A DNA stretch of 64,000 bases from a virus (IMGVR_UViG_3300050128_000053:1-64000), one strand, 5' to 3'; shown: positions 26,310-35,441, numbered from the stretch's first letter. Numbers and translations: made by a program. The notes: generated by a model from the letters alone, not told the origin.

Positions 26310-27164
26310 TAAGCTCGGAAGGCCCAGCGAAATCGGGTACTCCTCTCCGCAGGTGGCGCAGTTGACAGGGATCTCTTGAAACTTCGGGCCAGGTTGGTGA
26401 GCGTTGAGGAAATCGACCAGGATGGCCCGGTCCCCCGACGGCATCGATTGGACGATTTCCTCTCGACCGTAGGCGAGCACACCATCGACCTTGATCACGC
26501 TCTTGGCCAACATGATGGTGTTGAGTTCAGCGCTCGTCCTGCGCATCATGTTCTCGGACCAGGCCTCTTGAGCCAGCCCAGTGAGAAGACCGACCTCGGC
26601 GATGCGCCCATGACGAAGCTCGACCTCGAAGACCCGCTTCAGTGGGTCTTCGAGTGTATCGACCTTGACATCGGAGTCCAAGAAAACAGTGATCTTCGAT
26701 TCCTTGTCACACATGGCGCAGCGAAGGGTGAACTCAACATCATTGCCGTAGGTGGCTTTACGGATGCCGAGCATCAGGGCATCGCGGTCCCCGATAAGGA
26801 GCCGGCGCATCAGATCCTGATTGACTGTCTCATCACCCAACCGCTCAACCCCGATGGTCAACAGCTCGGTGACGAAGACCCCCATGTTCTTCTGCGGGTC
26901 AAGACGGGACAGCTTCTCTTCGGCGTACCCATCAAGCTCTCGCACCAAGGCGTCTCGGACCAATACACCGCCAGCTGTGATATAGCCAACCGGCAGCTCC
27001 ACCGAACAATCAGGAACATCGCCGATCTCGGGCTCTTTCTCAGTAGCCGCTATCTTGGCCGCCACCTCTGCAGCGCTCGGCATCGAGTCGGGGGACGGTG
27101 GCGTGGGCAATGGCCGAGCGCCGGGGGTATCGGGCAACATGGGAGGGGAGTTCAAAGCTGTCAT
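26298..27164 (-). CDS. Tail assembly chaperone / T4-baseplate-like protein, short form
   Basis: 288 aa from the chosen ATG (MTALNSPPML), preceded by AAAGGAGCGCC. After a Pro-rich N-terminus comes CSVELPVGYITAGGVLVRDA, a conserved helical middle (DRDALMLGIRKATYGNDVEF) and two Cys pairs, CAMC and CATC. This is the arrangement of T4 baseplate-hub-type proteins that precede the tape measure. The frame stops at TAG (26298-26300), but an adjacent +1 frame continues. Position directly before the tape measure gene is that of a gpG/gpGT-like chaperone. Confidence 0.82.
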   Translation of the reverse strand: MTALNSPPMLPDTPGARPLPTPPSPDSMPSAAEVAAKIAATEKEPEIGDVPDCSVELPVGYITAGGVLVRDALVRELDGYAEEKLSRLDPQKNMGVFVTELLTIGVERLGDETVNQDLMRRLLIGDRDALMLGIRKATYGNDVEFTLRCAMCDKESKITVFLDSDVKVDTLEDPLKRVFEVELRHGRIAEVGLLTGLAQEAWSENMMRRTSAELNTIMLAKSVIKVDGVLAYGREEIVQSMPSGDRAILVDFLNAHQPGPKFQEIPVNCATCGEEYPISLGLPSLFRL

Positions 27165-27208
27165 ATATGGCGCTCCTTTGAGTGAAGTGGGCTGCAGGCG
27201 TATTTCTA

Positions 27209-27868
27209 CTACCAGCCAACAGGGTTCGTCACGTACCCATTGACGTTGCCCGGCATCCCACCCCACTGCATGTCGAAGCCCTCGTAGTTGATCGTCATCT
27301 GTTCGACCGCCACGGCGTTACCGCCGGCATCCATGTCCGAATAGGCCAACGACCCGATCCAAGCCGAATACAGCTTGAAGCTGATCTGGACGATGCTGGC
27401 CTGATTGACGTACGAACTCTCGTACGGAGCGTTCGGACCTGGTGCTGCCGCAGTGTTGTTCGGGTGCTGGAGCACATTGATGTACATGGTCGTGCGAAAG
27501 TCCGGTGCCGGTGTAAGCGTATCGGGGTTAAGCAGATTCACGCCGGCCTGACCCCCGTACATGGCAGTGAACAGGTTCGTCATCCAGTACCAGTTGTCGT
27601 AATCGGTCGGGAAAAGCCCTCTTGAACACGTGATCGGGTTGATGTCCGCTTGTCCGGGCATCTTCCTCGTAGTCAAGTTGTCACCGCCCTCACGGTACGT
27701 CAGCGGCTCGATCGAAACCCCAAGACCGGACACGGACATGAATCCAAACCGCGCTATGCCGCCGGTTATGCCGTCGCTTTGCGTAGTGAGTGGTATGTAT
27801 AGGTTGAACTTGAAGGATCGCAGGGGATCAGATGTAATCGACCTGCTCACACCCACTGTAGCAGCCAT
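27209..27868 (-). CDS. Tail tube protein, T4 gp19-like
   Basis: 219 aa. DPLRSFKFNLYIPL at the start, then FMSVSGLGVSIEPLTYREGG and PGQADINPITCSRGLFPTDY are the diagnostic tube motifs. The C-terminal NYEGFDMQWGG is also typical. It follows the sheath gene by 17 bases. It would form the inner tube driven through the envelope on sheath contraction. Confidence 0.95.
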   Translation of the reverse strand: MAATVGVSRSITSDPLRSFKFNLYIPLTTQSDGITGGIARFGFMSVSGLGVSIEPLTYREGGDNLTTRKMPGQADINPITCSRGLFPTDYDNWYWMTNLFTAMYGGQAGVNLLNPDTLTPAPDFRTTMYINVLQHPNNTAAAPGPNAPYESSYVNQASIVQISFKLYSAWIGSLAYSDMDAGGNAVAVEQMTINYEGFDMQWGGMPGNVNGYVTNPVGW

Positions 27869-27885
27869 TTAGAAAGCTCCTTCTC

Positions 27886-29544
27886 TTAGGTCGACGTAGT
27901 CGAGACCGACGTTGCTCCGGTGCTCTGGAACTGGGCGATAGTGATCTGGATGAACTCGGAGGGAACCGCAAGAGCGACACCGGCCACCACATTGGTGACT
28001 CCGCTGGCGATTGTCTGCGGCGTGTTGATCGTGTCATCGCAGATCACGTAATAGGACTGCGCTGGCGTACCGCCCGGGAAAGCACCTGCGGCGTACATAC
28101 TTGAGAGCAACGAGTTGCAGGTCGCAATGATCCGTCCCCACAGAGAAGACGAGTTGGGATCAAAGACATACTGCTGCATCGAGGCCACCAGAGCGGACTC
28201 AATGTAGTTCAAGGTGCGGCGCACCGGTATGTACTTCGATGCGAAACCGATCTCGAGTGTGCGGGTGCCCCAAATGACCACAGAACCATCGGGCATTGTC
28301 CGCAGGGCGTTGACGTTCTGATTGTTGAGGAGGGCCATTTGACCCGGTGTGAGCTGATCCTCGGCGGCCACCACATTGGCCAAGACCGTGTTCGTCCCTG
28401 CAGGAGCTTCCCAAGGTCCCGAACTGTTGTCTGTAGCGGCGATCTGACCGAGGATGAAACCACCCGGCGGCAGATCAATCACGTTCTGGGGGTTCGATGA
28501 GGCCGGATTCGTGGCGTAAACCCATGGGTAATACAAGGCGACATAGGAAGGCGCTGGATTTGCCCCGAACGACAAACTGGCGAGGAAAGCCGACACTGAG
28601 TTCAAACCGCTCACCGGAGCACCTTGGGGAGGGTCGACGACCAAGAAGGTGTACGGGCGGCCGCCTGATGCGTACGTACCCGCAGCATCGATGACCGCCG
28701 TGTTCCCTTCAGCTGGGAGGTTGATGTTCAAGAGACCTTGGACCTTGTCGAAGGGCGATGTCCCCGCTGTCACTACAACCTCTTTGTCCGCAGGAGCAGG
28801 AGGAGAGAGAGGATCGGTCCCACCGCTAAAAGCGAGCCCAGTGGTTATTCCTGGGCAGCTCAATACGGGAGAGGGCGCTGAGGTAGCCGGTGTCGACACC
28901 ACAACCACCCAGGTGGAACCTTGAGAAGGTGAGTTGATGATCGAGGTGACGAACCGGTTACTGAGCGGATTCATGGATAGGTACGTCCACTGCTCCACCA
29001 AAGTGCCGGCAGCCGGCGCACCACCGGCATAGATGTTCATGTTGAAAGACGGGTAACCGGCACTGTCGCTTGCACCGGTCAGCGAAATGGAAGCCCACAG
29101 ACCACTTGTTGCCTGGCCGTTGGCCCATTGGCCGGGATTCCCAGCCTTCCCTAAGACACCCGCCTCAAGAACGATCGCTGTCTGTGGCGTGGCCGTATAG
29201 GCGTCAGGAATGTTCAACGTGGCAGTCGCCCCAGGCGATGTCGAGTTCGTAATCCGTGCCACAAAGGCTGATTGCCCGCCGTTGGCAAAGAACTGATACA
29301 CCGAATACGGCAGGTACGGGTTGTTCAGAACCGGGACGCTGTTCGGGTTGAAGCCCCCGAAGTACCTGACGAAATCGCTCCAGCTGTTGCACAAGATGGC
29401 ATACCCACTCGGGCCACGGAAATGCTCACCGGCAAACCCAGCCACCGACGGGGATGAGTTGGAAGGCGAGATGGTGGGCCCGAGCAGTTGTTCTACAGTG
29501 CTGACGCCTGGAGGGCCGGTGAGCGAGGGGGTCGTCATGGTCAT
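27886..29544 (-). CDS. Tail sheath protein
   Basis: 552 aa. The N-terminus PPGVSTVEQLLGPTISPSNS and VAGFAGEHFRGPSGYAILCN, then SDFVRYFGGFNPNSV, is the sheath domain I start. The C-terminal part GSVVIWGTRTLEIGFASKYI, VRRTLNYIESALVASMQQYV and NSLLSSMYAAGAFPG is the conserved sheath core. Downstream order sheath then tube matches other contractile tails. Confidence 0.95.
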   Translation of the reverse strand: MTMTTPSLTGPPGVSTVEQLLGPTISPSNSSPSVAGFAGEHFRGPSGYAILCNSWSDFVRYFGGFNPNSVPVLNNPYLPYSVYQFFANGGQSAFVARITNSTSPGATATLNIPDAYTATPQTAIVLEAGVLGKAGNPGQWANGQATSGLWASISLTGASDSAGYPSFNMNIYAGGAPAAGTLVEQWTYLSMNPLSNRFVTSIINSPSQGSTWVVVVSTPATSAPSPVLSCPGITTGLAFSGGTDPLSPPAPADKEVVVTAGTSPFDKVQGLLNINLPAEGNTAVIDAAGTYASGGRPYTFLVVDPPQGAPVSGLNSVSAFLASLSFGANPAPSYVALYYPWVYATNPASSNPQNVIDLPPGGFILGQIAATDNSSGPWEAPAGTNTVLANVVAAEDQLTPGQMALLNNQNVNALRTMPDGSVVIWGTRTLEIGFASKYIPVRRTLNYIESALVASMQQYVFDPNSSSLWGRIIATCNSLLSSMYAAGAFPGGTPAQSYYVICDDTINTPQTIASGVTNVVAGVALAVPSEFIQITIAQFQSTGATSVSTTST

Positions 29545-29560
29545 CGCTGTTCTCTACCTT

Positions 29561-30175
29561 TCACGCCGACACCGGAAATGGCTGGTCGGCATAGGGGATT
29601 ACGGTCACATTCACTCCGGTCGACTGCTGTATCGCGTAGACCTGGCCCAAGAAGAACTCTGAGGAAACCGAAACGGTGAAGATGTTCCGGTACAAGCGGT
29701 GTTGTGAAGCATCAACCGTGTCTCGTCGAACCACCGACACCAGATCAGCTCGACGAACAGTGCCATCGAAGTTCGTCATATCCAGACTGCCGAACTCCTC
29801 GGGGAACTGCTGGAAAAGAAGAGAGGTGAGCCATCTGTCATCTCGCGGCAGTCGGGAGTACGCGGCGAGTTGGTATACGAGATTCCAGGGCAGTGGAAAA
29901 TCGTATGCGGCCAAGGAGAAACCATTCAATGGGGTCGCTGTCTCAGTGTCGTAATCGAGGATGAACTCGTTTGCCACCCTGTGCGCCCGGTCAGGAGCGA
30001 AAGTGATTTCAGCCAAATCGATGGCAATGTGGGGAAAAGTCCGCTGGCGTTCTTCGGAATCTGGAAACCTGAAGTACACCGCTATCGGCTTGGCCCGCCC
30101 GTCGGCATAGTTGGTGACAGAGAACCCACTGAGCTTCGCCTTAAGGGCGTCGTCTTCATCGAGGAGCCAGGGCAT
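29561..30175 (-). CDS. Neck/tail completion-like structural protein
   Basis: 204 aa starting MPWLLDEDDALKAKLSGFSV. It is beta-rich with IAVYFRFPDSEERQRTFPHI and a conserved-looking YDFPLPWNLVYQLAAYSRLP. Position between neck genes and the sheath suggests a tail terminator or head-tail connector, a role inferred from location only. Confidence 0.7.
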   Translation of the reverse strand: MPWLLDEDDALKAKLSGFSVTNYADGRAKPIAVYFRFPDSEERQRTFPHIAIDLAEITFAPDRAHRVANEFILDYDTETATPLNGFSLAAYDFPLPWNLVYQLAAYSRLPRDDRWLTSLLFQQFPEEFGSLDMTNFDGTVRRADLVSVVRRDTVDASQHRLYRNIFTVSVSSEFFLGQVYAIQQSTGVNVTVIPYADQPFPVSA

Positions 30176-30176
30176 G

Positions 30177-30536
30177 TCAGATCCCCAACTCTCGACGGAG
30201 GACCGAGTCGTAGATCACCTGAGCACCTGGACGAGTTGTTGTAGCAGCCGCCCGCAGAACAGGGCTCGGGGCGCTCTCGGGAGTCCCGTACTCAAAGTCA
30301 GCCAGCCGATCACCGTCGGGGGTGTGAGCGATCCCAACGAAGGGAGAACCCTTGTGCTCCGAGAGGACTACTGCGCCAGGCTCATGACCGGCCTTCTCAG
30401 CAGCCTGAGCCATCGCTCCGTGGAGATGTGTGAGAGCCGTCATCTGCGCTCTGCGATGGGCGACAGGGAGTCGATAGAGTGCACGTTCAAATGACGCCCG
30501 ACGGGGCGTAATCGCATTGTCAGTGATCCTGAACAT
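30177..30536 (-). CDS. Neck protein, HK97 gp10-like
   Basis: 119 aa from the chosen ATG (MFRITDNAITPRRAS), with AGGAAG upstream. The pattern FEYGTPESAPSPVLRAAATT near residue 80 is characteristic of the gp10-type connector/tail-completion family, in which a GT..xPxPFLRPA motif is conserved. It abuts the preceding and following neck genes. Confidence 0.65.
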   Translation of the reverse strand: MFRITDNAITPRRASFERALYRLPVAHRRAQMTALTHLHGAMAQAAEKAGHEPGAVVLSEHKGSPFVGIAHTPDGDRLADFEYGTPESAPSPVLRAAATTTRPGAQVIYDSVLRRELGI

Positions 30537-30636
30537 TGCTCGACTTCCTATGGGCTCTTGTCCATCGCTGGGTACTGCACGGAGCACGGCGGGTCCGCAA
30601 CACTGATTCTGCCAGAGGACAGCGACCCCAAAATGG

Positions 30637-31143
30637 TCAACCGTCAGCGCCGGCCGCATAGGGAGCGAACATCGGGATGGCCGTGTCCTCGTCGAGATCG
30701 GACTGGGTCATTGCCAGACAGTCCACCGAGACAGTCAAGAAGTAATCCGCCACACGCCCGCGTGGCAAAAAAGTGTTGACGCTGAAGAGGCGGCCGTCAA
30801 AGCCCACTCGGTCATTCACGTGATCCTGGCCGAAAGGATCAGGATCAGGCATTGTCGTGGAAAAGAACTGATTAAAGCTGAAGATGAGGTGGAGCCGGTC
30901 AAGCTGATATAACCCGTCGTCATCGAAGTTCTGGCCCGCCCTCACATACTCGCCAATCAGAACCGGGAGAGTAATGGGGGGATACCACGTTCTTTGCGGA
31001 CCGGTGTCATAAGTAGGATCCATTGTCGTGGCGGCGGCATTAAAGCGGAACCAAGCCGCCCACTGGCCCACGTTCAGTTGGTAATCATTCTTCATGCCCT
31101 CATAGGCCTGTCGAATATCCCGCAATGTCCTACGATCTGACAT
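30637..31143 (-). CDS. Head-tail connector-like hypothetical protein
   Basis: 168 aa starting MSDRRTLRDIRQAYEGMKND. It includes LDRLHLIFSFNQFFSTTMPD and HVNDRVGFDGRLFSVNTFLP, with a mixed alpha/beta pattern. Placed in the neck region one base from the upstream gene. Role inferred from location. Confidence 0.65.
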   Translation of the reverse strand: MSDRRTLRDIRQAYEGMKNDYQLNVGQWAAWFRFNAAATTMDPTYDTGPQRTWYPPITLPVLIGEYVRAGQNFDDDGLYQLDRLHLIFSFNQFFSTTMPDPDPFGQDHVNDRVGFDGRLFSVNTFLPRGRVADYFLTVSVDCLAMTQSDLDEDTAIPMFAPYAAGADG

Positions 31144-32154
31144 TTATAAACCGGGGGGTATCGGTATTTCCACAAGAGAAGGGCCGTACATGATAAAGGG
31201 CGCAGGCTGACCAACCACGAACTGCGCCGTACTCAACACAACTCCATACGGTGTCGTCACTCCCACCTGACCGGTAATCGCACCAACGGGGACCACCGCA
31301 ACGATCTCCATGTCATTGAGCACCGAGAACTGCGTAGCCGACACACCACCAAAGGTGACCGCTGTCGCCCCAGTGAAATACATCCCGTTGATGGTGACCT
31401 GTGAACCCACAGCAGCAACTGTTGGAGTAAACCCTGAGTAAGGTGTGTTGTACTCCTGCTCTCTGAAAATCGGGACAAGACGATTGGTGGTATAGCTGAC
31501 TCGGCGCTGATTGAGGATCTGAATCCGGTAGATACCCAAACCCAATGCAAGCGACAACTGCTTGTACTCATTATCAAGGGCAGAGATCTGCTGAATGAGC
31601 TGACGCCAGCGCTGAGACCGCGGAATGTGAACACCCTCTGGGGTATTGATGTCGATCGTCTGAGAGGCATCTGTCGAGCGCATCCACAGCAGCTCTTTGG
31701 CCGCCAGAATGGAGACCAAATAGTTTTCAGTCGAACTTATGCCGGTTTGCCCAAGCCCAGGATCAATGACAGGAAGCGGGTCTTGATCTTGCACATGAAG
31801 GTTAAAACTATCGATTACTGACTGCCAGACCTCGTCATCGTCGAAGAAGTCGTATGTCGTTCCCGAAACCCCCAAAATGGCTCCAGCAGGCTGAGGAGCA
31901 GTGAAGAACTGAATGACTCCGTACTTGTAATCAAAGACATACGTTGGTGTGGCGGCCCCTGAAATAATGGCACCACTCAAGACCACCTCAGGCGGATCGG
32001 CGTACTGAGAGATCGACTCAACCGGGAGGTCAAATGTGTTCGAAAGGCCATCTACGGTGATATTGGCGGCAAAGGGCCGTCCAGTATCTTGCACGAGCCT
32101 GCGCGTGCGTACCACCAGGTCATACATTGGTGGGTTCAGGGTGGCCAAGGTCAC
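31144..32154 (-). CDS. Head-completion-like protein with a C-terminal IPT/TIG domain
   Basis: 336 aa. Residues 1-220 (DLVVRTRRLVQDTGRPFAAN; WRQLIQQISALDNEYKQLSL) look like a head-tail adaptor. Residues of about 235-315 are an Ig-like IPT/TIG domain: YSGFTPTVAAVGSQVTINGM, then FTGATAVTFGGVSATQFSVL and GAITGQVGVTTPYGV. Such domains decorate phage surfaces and may touch glycans, so this could be a display module on a connector. The start overlaps nothing; about 25 bp separate it from the upstream gene. Confidence 0.75.
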   Translation of the reverse strand: MTLATLNPPMYDLVVRTRRLVQDTGRPFAANITVDGLSNTFDLPVESISQYADPPEVVLSGAIISGAATPTYVFDYKYGVIQFFTAPQPAGAILGVSGTTYDFFDDDEVWQSVIDSFNLHVQDQDPLPVIDPGLGQTGISSTENYLVSILAAKELLWMRSTDASQTIDINTPEGVHIPRSQRWRQLIQQISALDNEYKQLSLALGLGIYRIQILNQRRVSYTTNRLVPIFREQEYNTPYSGFTPTVAAVGSQVTINGMYFTGATAVTFGGVSATQFSVLNDMEIVAVVPVGAITGQVGVTTPYGVVLSTAQFVVGQPAPFIMYGPSLVEIPIPPGL

Positions 32155-32179
32155 GCACTAAGTGTACGAGATCTGCTTC

Positions 32180-32445
32180 CTATCCCAAGGCCGGCTGCAC
32201 AGTCAGACCCATCGACTGGCGCTGTTCTACCCCCGCTGGCTGAACGCTCAGAAGAACCGATTGATGACCGACCGTTACAACCATAAAAGCGACAGGCGCT
32301 CCATTCAACCCGAGGCTTGCTGTCATGGCACTCAAAAGGGGGAATAGCAGTGATTCCTCACCAATCGATCTCGGTACAGGTGCTCAAGTTCGGGAAGGCG
32401 AAACTGTGCCCGTTGAATACCTGGGAGATAGAGCTTGCTGGCCAT
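32180..32445 (-). CDS. Small hypothetical protein broken by one base
   Basis: The frame starting MASKLYLPGIQRAQFRLPEL ends after 37 residues, but the -1 frame continues through LLFPLLSAMTASLGLNGAPV and AFMVVTVGHQSVLLSVQPAG to a stop at 32180. One extra base near AGGAATCAC (about 32354-32358) would give a single 88-aa protein filling the gap between two structural genes. Two separate tiny genes are the alternative (the second from ATG near 32327). Ribosome-site-like GAGAGGA precedes the first ATG. Confidence 0.55.
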
Positions 32446-32456
32446 ATCGAATCCTC

Positions 32457-32750
32457 TCACCAACTAACGGTCACGACAGAGGTACCACCGGGAGACACCA
32501 ACTGCAAAGTCGGAGCAACCATGTGGTCCCCATAAAGGATCGGCTGGAAAACGAGTTCCTCTCCGAGATTGACCAACGATTTGATGTCACCACTCGACGG
32601 TGTGGTACTCGGAATCCCGGGCAGCGACCCATCAATGGTCCCATAGACCGGAGCAGCCCCCGAGATCTTCTTCACCTTGACACTGCCCGTCGGCGAAGGG
32701 ATGGGGATTACTGAGACGGCCGCACCAAGGGTGTACTCAACCGTCGCCAC
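32457..32750 (-). CDS. Small head-region protein
   Basis: 97 aa starting MATVEYTLGAAVSVIPIPSP, ending GGTSVVTVSW; beta-rich. It sits a few bases from its neighbours in the head/neck operon. No family recognised; a decoration or neck role is possible from position. Confidence 0.65.
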   Translation of the reverse strand: MATVEYTLGAAVSVIPIPSPTGSVKVKKISGAAPVYGTIDGSLPGIPSTTPSSGDIKSLVNLGEELVFQPILYGDHMVAPTLQLVSPGGTSVVTVSW

Positions 32751-32753
32751 GTA

Positions 32754-33323
32754 TTACCCCCTGACCCACTCTCGGATAAGCCCCCGCTCATCGAGATGCT
32801 CAGCCACCTCGTAGGGCAGTTCGTACATGAGCCCTTCACGGAGGTCGTAGTTGTTCGGCTCCTGGCTCACTGGGTTGATCCCGTACGTCATTTTCTCGAT
32901 GTCCTGGTCGACACGAATCCGCACAACGGCACTGTGGACCCTCGGAGCACGCGGCCGGCGGCGCTCCTTGCGAGCCTGCAGGATCGGAGCCAAGGCCGCC
33001 TCATCCTCCTTACCAGTGAGGACGGGCTCTCGCTCTTCATCACCGTCGGTCGAGAACCGGTCAGGGGGGTCGAACTCGTCGATGGCATCGTCCTCATCGT
33101 CGTCTTCAACAAAGGCCACTGAGCGCTGATCAATGCGCTCACCGCTCCGCGGGTCGAACACCCCGTGACGCTCCTCTTCGCTCTGTGCCGCAGTCGCCAT
33201 GGTGGTCTCGGCCACCCGGTCCTGCTGCTCGAGCTGTTGCTCCCGAGACGCCTTTGCACGCTGTCGCCCCGTCAAGTCGCCTGAGTTGGGCCGACTCCTC
33301 CGTTGTCCTGTGGTGGTTGCCAT
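32754..33323 (-). CDS. Head-region protein with disordered acidic middle
   Basis: 189 aa starting MATTTGQRRSRPNSGDLTGR, with CAAAGGAGAAACCACC upstream. A basic, Gln-rich N-terminus leads to an acidic run (FVEDDDEDDAIDEFDPPDRF). A probably folded end has VVRIRVDQDIEKMTYGINPV and YELPYEVAEHLDERGLIREW. It is the first gene downstream of the capsid gene and is likely a virion or head-completion protein. Confidence 0.7.
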   Translation of the reverse strand: MATTTGQRRSRPNSGDLTGRQRAKASREQQLEQQDRVAETTMATAAQSEEERHGVFDPRSGERIDQRSVAFVEDDDEDDAIDEFDPPDRFSTDGDEEREPVLTGKEDEAALAPILQARKERRRPRAPRVHSAVVRIRVDQDIEKMTYGINPVSQEPNNYDLREGLMYELPYEVAEHLDERGLIREWVRG

Positions 33324-33549
33324 TGGTGGTTTCTCCTTTGGCGGCTAATGCCGCAGTTCACGCAGCAGCGACCCCTACTTCTACAAGGGACCGCTTACGC
33401 CGCCAGCTTACGCATTGGTTGGGTTCTCAAGATAGTCAGCCGCCGAGCGAAGGCGGTCGGCACTGTCTCAGAACTTCCCCAGCAACTTTTCCTACAGCTG
33501 GTACATAGTTTGGGGGTCTCGATTAGGAGTAAAAGCCTCTGACCTGGAC
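33324..33549. other. Gene-free spacer downstream of the capsid gene
   Basis: No plausible reading frame on either strand. It holds a modest hairpin (CCGCC/GGCGG, 33441-33457, 7-base loop) without a T-run. It could lower transcription between the capsid gene and the tail genes. Confidence 0.5.
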
Positions 33550-34806
33550 CTAGTTGGTGTTTCCGATTACCACGCTCCAATCTGTGATAAGTCCGAGGCC
33601 CCATATTGCATACCAGGCCAGAGCGTGCTCACGACCGAAGTCGAGGACCCCGCCGTCGCGCAGTTCCACCGGCAAGGAGATGGCATGCCCGAAGGCGTTG
33701 TCACCCAAGAAGATCGCCTGGTAGACGTTCTGTGGCGTGGCGGCCGAGCTGAGGAACGAGTTGACCTGTGTGGTCTCGATGAACACGCAGTCGTACAGCC
33801 GGCCGATCTCTCCGAGGGCGAAGTTGCCCGGGGCAGCGTACTTGGTCACTTCGATGAACTCAGGAGTGTCACGCAAGCGACGGCTCTGAGCCGGGGCCAC
33901 GAACGAGACATAGGTCTCGCCCAGTCGAGGCACGTTCTTCGACGCCAAGGTCAGAACAGCATCCTTGACCAGCGGCGGCGTGAAGTAGTACTGACCGCTC
34001 AAGCCCGTGGTCGAAGTGCCGACGGTGCCCTGATCATACGGCGAGAGCGTCGTACGCGGTGTGTCGTTGACCGTGGTGTTGTACCCGAAGATCACCGAAC
34101 TGGCCAACAACAACGTGTTCCGCGCCGAGTAGTCGAGGTACTGGGCCATGTTGCGGCCGAGCAACCGAGACGCCGACGCCATGACATCGTCGAAGGACGC
34201 ATTCAGCAGCAGCTCGGTCACCGAGACGCCGAAGCCTTGCTCTGCCACCGTGATGGAGAACTGGCTGGCCGTCAGGGCCACGGTCTGCATGCGGACGCCT
34301 TCAACGAGCTGTGAGGCATTCGGCAGGTTGTTGTAGCGCATGAAGTTGATGGTGAGCCCAGGCTGAACACCTAGTTCCGTCTTCTTCACGGCGAACTGCT
34401 CGAAGCGCAGAATCGGCATCGCTTGGAACAAGATCTCTTTGGCAAACTGTTACCACCGTTTCCGGCGGGGTGATCATTTCTGTCACCCTCTGCAGATTTA
34501 CCATCCCTGCAGATCGGACTGTATCTTCATCTTCAGCACCAGCACACTTCTCACCTAAGTGCTGATCCTCTTGAAGATGTCTCCCGTGCAGTCTCTACGG
34601 AGTCCCAGGTGTTGGGTTCCCTCGGTATTCCCCTTTGTTGGCGGGGTTCACCGATACAGGGAGATCATGATCTCATCGGTCACCCGATGAGACGGCCCTT
34701 ATGTCGACCAAATTGTCTGGATTGCTTGTCCAAGCGTGCTATTGGCACCGGAATACCCGGTGGGGGAAGCGGCCAAATAAGGCGTCCCCGTCACGGCTGA
34801 GGGCAT
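33550..34806 (-). CDS. Major capsid protein, interrupted by a group I intron
   Basis: Exon 1 is 34806-34707 (MPSAVTGTPYLAASPTGYSG to IQTIW plus one base) and exon 2 is 34442-33550. Joining them gives IQTIWSKEILFQAMPILRFE without a frame break and a 330-aa protein. Exon 2 shows capsid features: RFEQFAVKKTELGVQPGLTI, then YDQGTVG, RLGETYVSFVAPAQSRRLRD (fold core) and GVLDFGREHALAWYAIWGLG. It resembles large N4-gp56/actinophage-type HK97-fold capsid proteins. Exon 1 follows a strong AGGAGGTG site and a TTTCAATCA element. Without splicing, exon 1 stops after 35 codons. Confidence 0.9.
34443..34706 (-). ncRNA. Group I self-splicing intron (264 nt) in the capsid gene
   Basis: Boundaries: exon ..TTTGGT then intron CGACATAAGG..., ending ...AACAGTTTG before exon CCAAAG. 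The 5' exon U pairs with the guide GGGCCG (P1), and exon 2 CC pairs with the adjacent GG (P10). P2 is CTCATCGG/CCGATGAG (34672-34691). R-like element GTAGAGACTGCACGGGAGAC and S-like element GAAGATACAGTCC (34516-34528) supply P7. The last base is G, as required. The order matches the T4 td-type (IA) core. No endonuclease gene is inside. The splice exactly restores the capsid frame. Confidence 0.9.
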
Positions 34807-34910
34807 GCAAATCACCTCCTGATGACTGATTGAAACTCTGAGTTGAGAGCTAGTTCATGCTCGCTCTCGTCAGCAGTCACCAGATTGTTTTCCAGATACG
34901 TATTCACAGG

Positions 34911-34940
34911 CCTATAATCAAAGCACTCATTTGCGCTCAA
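34911..34940 (-). promoter_or_regulatory. Candidate sigma70-like promoter for the capsid gene
   Basis: On the minus strand TTGAGC (34940-34935), an 18-bp spacer, and TATAGG (34916-34911). It lies in an AT-rich 160-bp gap about 105 bp upstream of the capsid ATG. Consensus match is moderate. Confidence 0.4.
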
Positions 34941-34967
34941 AACAAGTCAACTCAAAAAAGGTTCTTC

Positions 34968-35441
34968 TTAGGGGACTCGACCGCCGTATTTCCTTGAAAC
35001 GCTGCGTGCCCATCTATCACCCTCGGGGGTTCTGACAGCGGAGTGTTGCGGCTTTAGGCGGGCCATCGAGCGGCCCATGCCGTAAAGAGCTGATGCCACC
35101 CCCTGGCGCTCATGAGAGGGAGCCGTTTCGACCATGGAGATTTCGCCCTTTTTGTAGCCGCTATCAGGGCCTCCCTCGCTCCATTGCAGCATGGCACCGG
35201 GAAAGTGCTCATGAACCAAGGACCCACCTGCGGTCTCGGCCCACCGGTCAGTCGTAACGTGGTGGGAAGGCTCTGCCGAAAGCTGGTGGTAAGTATTGGC
35301 ACCAAGCGGAATGGTGTCGGTTCGAAAGTGCCAACCCTGAGACAGCAGTTTGGCGCCGGGGTGAGCGTGCTCTTCTAGCCCGGGTAGAGCCATCTGATTC
35401 GGGTCGGCTCGCCAGAACTGCTGGCGAGAGAGGGAAGCCAC
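34968..35441 (-). CDS. GNAT-like acetyltransferase domain protein
   Basis: 157 aa starting MASLSRQQFWRADPNQMALP. The stretch ISMVETAPSHERQGVASALY then GMGRSMA matches the GNAT motif A (V.P..RxxGxxxxL), with QGVASA as the acetyl-CoA loop. It sits between scaffold and capsid genes, an odd place for an enzyme; it could modify a capsid or host protein, but no substrate is evident. It is not clear whether all catalytic residues are present. Confidence 0.6.
   Translation of the reverse strand: MASLSRQQFWRADPNQMALPGLEEHAHPGAKLLSQGWHFRTDTIPLGANTYHQLSAEPSHHVTTDRWAETAGGSLVHEHFPGAMLQWSEGGPDSGYKKGEISMVETAPSHERQGVASALYGMGRSMARLKPQHSAVRTPEGDRWARSVSRKYGGRVP

Noticed and set aside
33441-33457. CCGCC/GGCGG hairpin after the capsid gene
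   Set aside because: Short stem and no T-run; listed only within the spacer.
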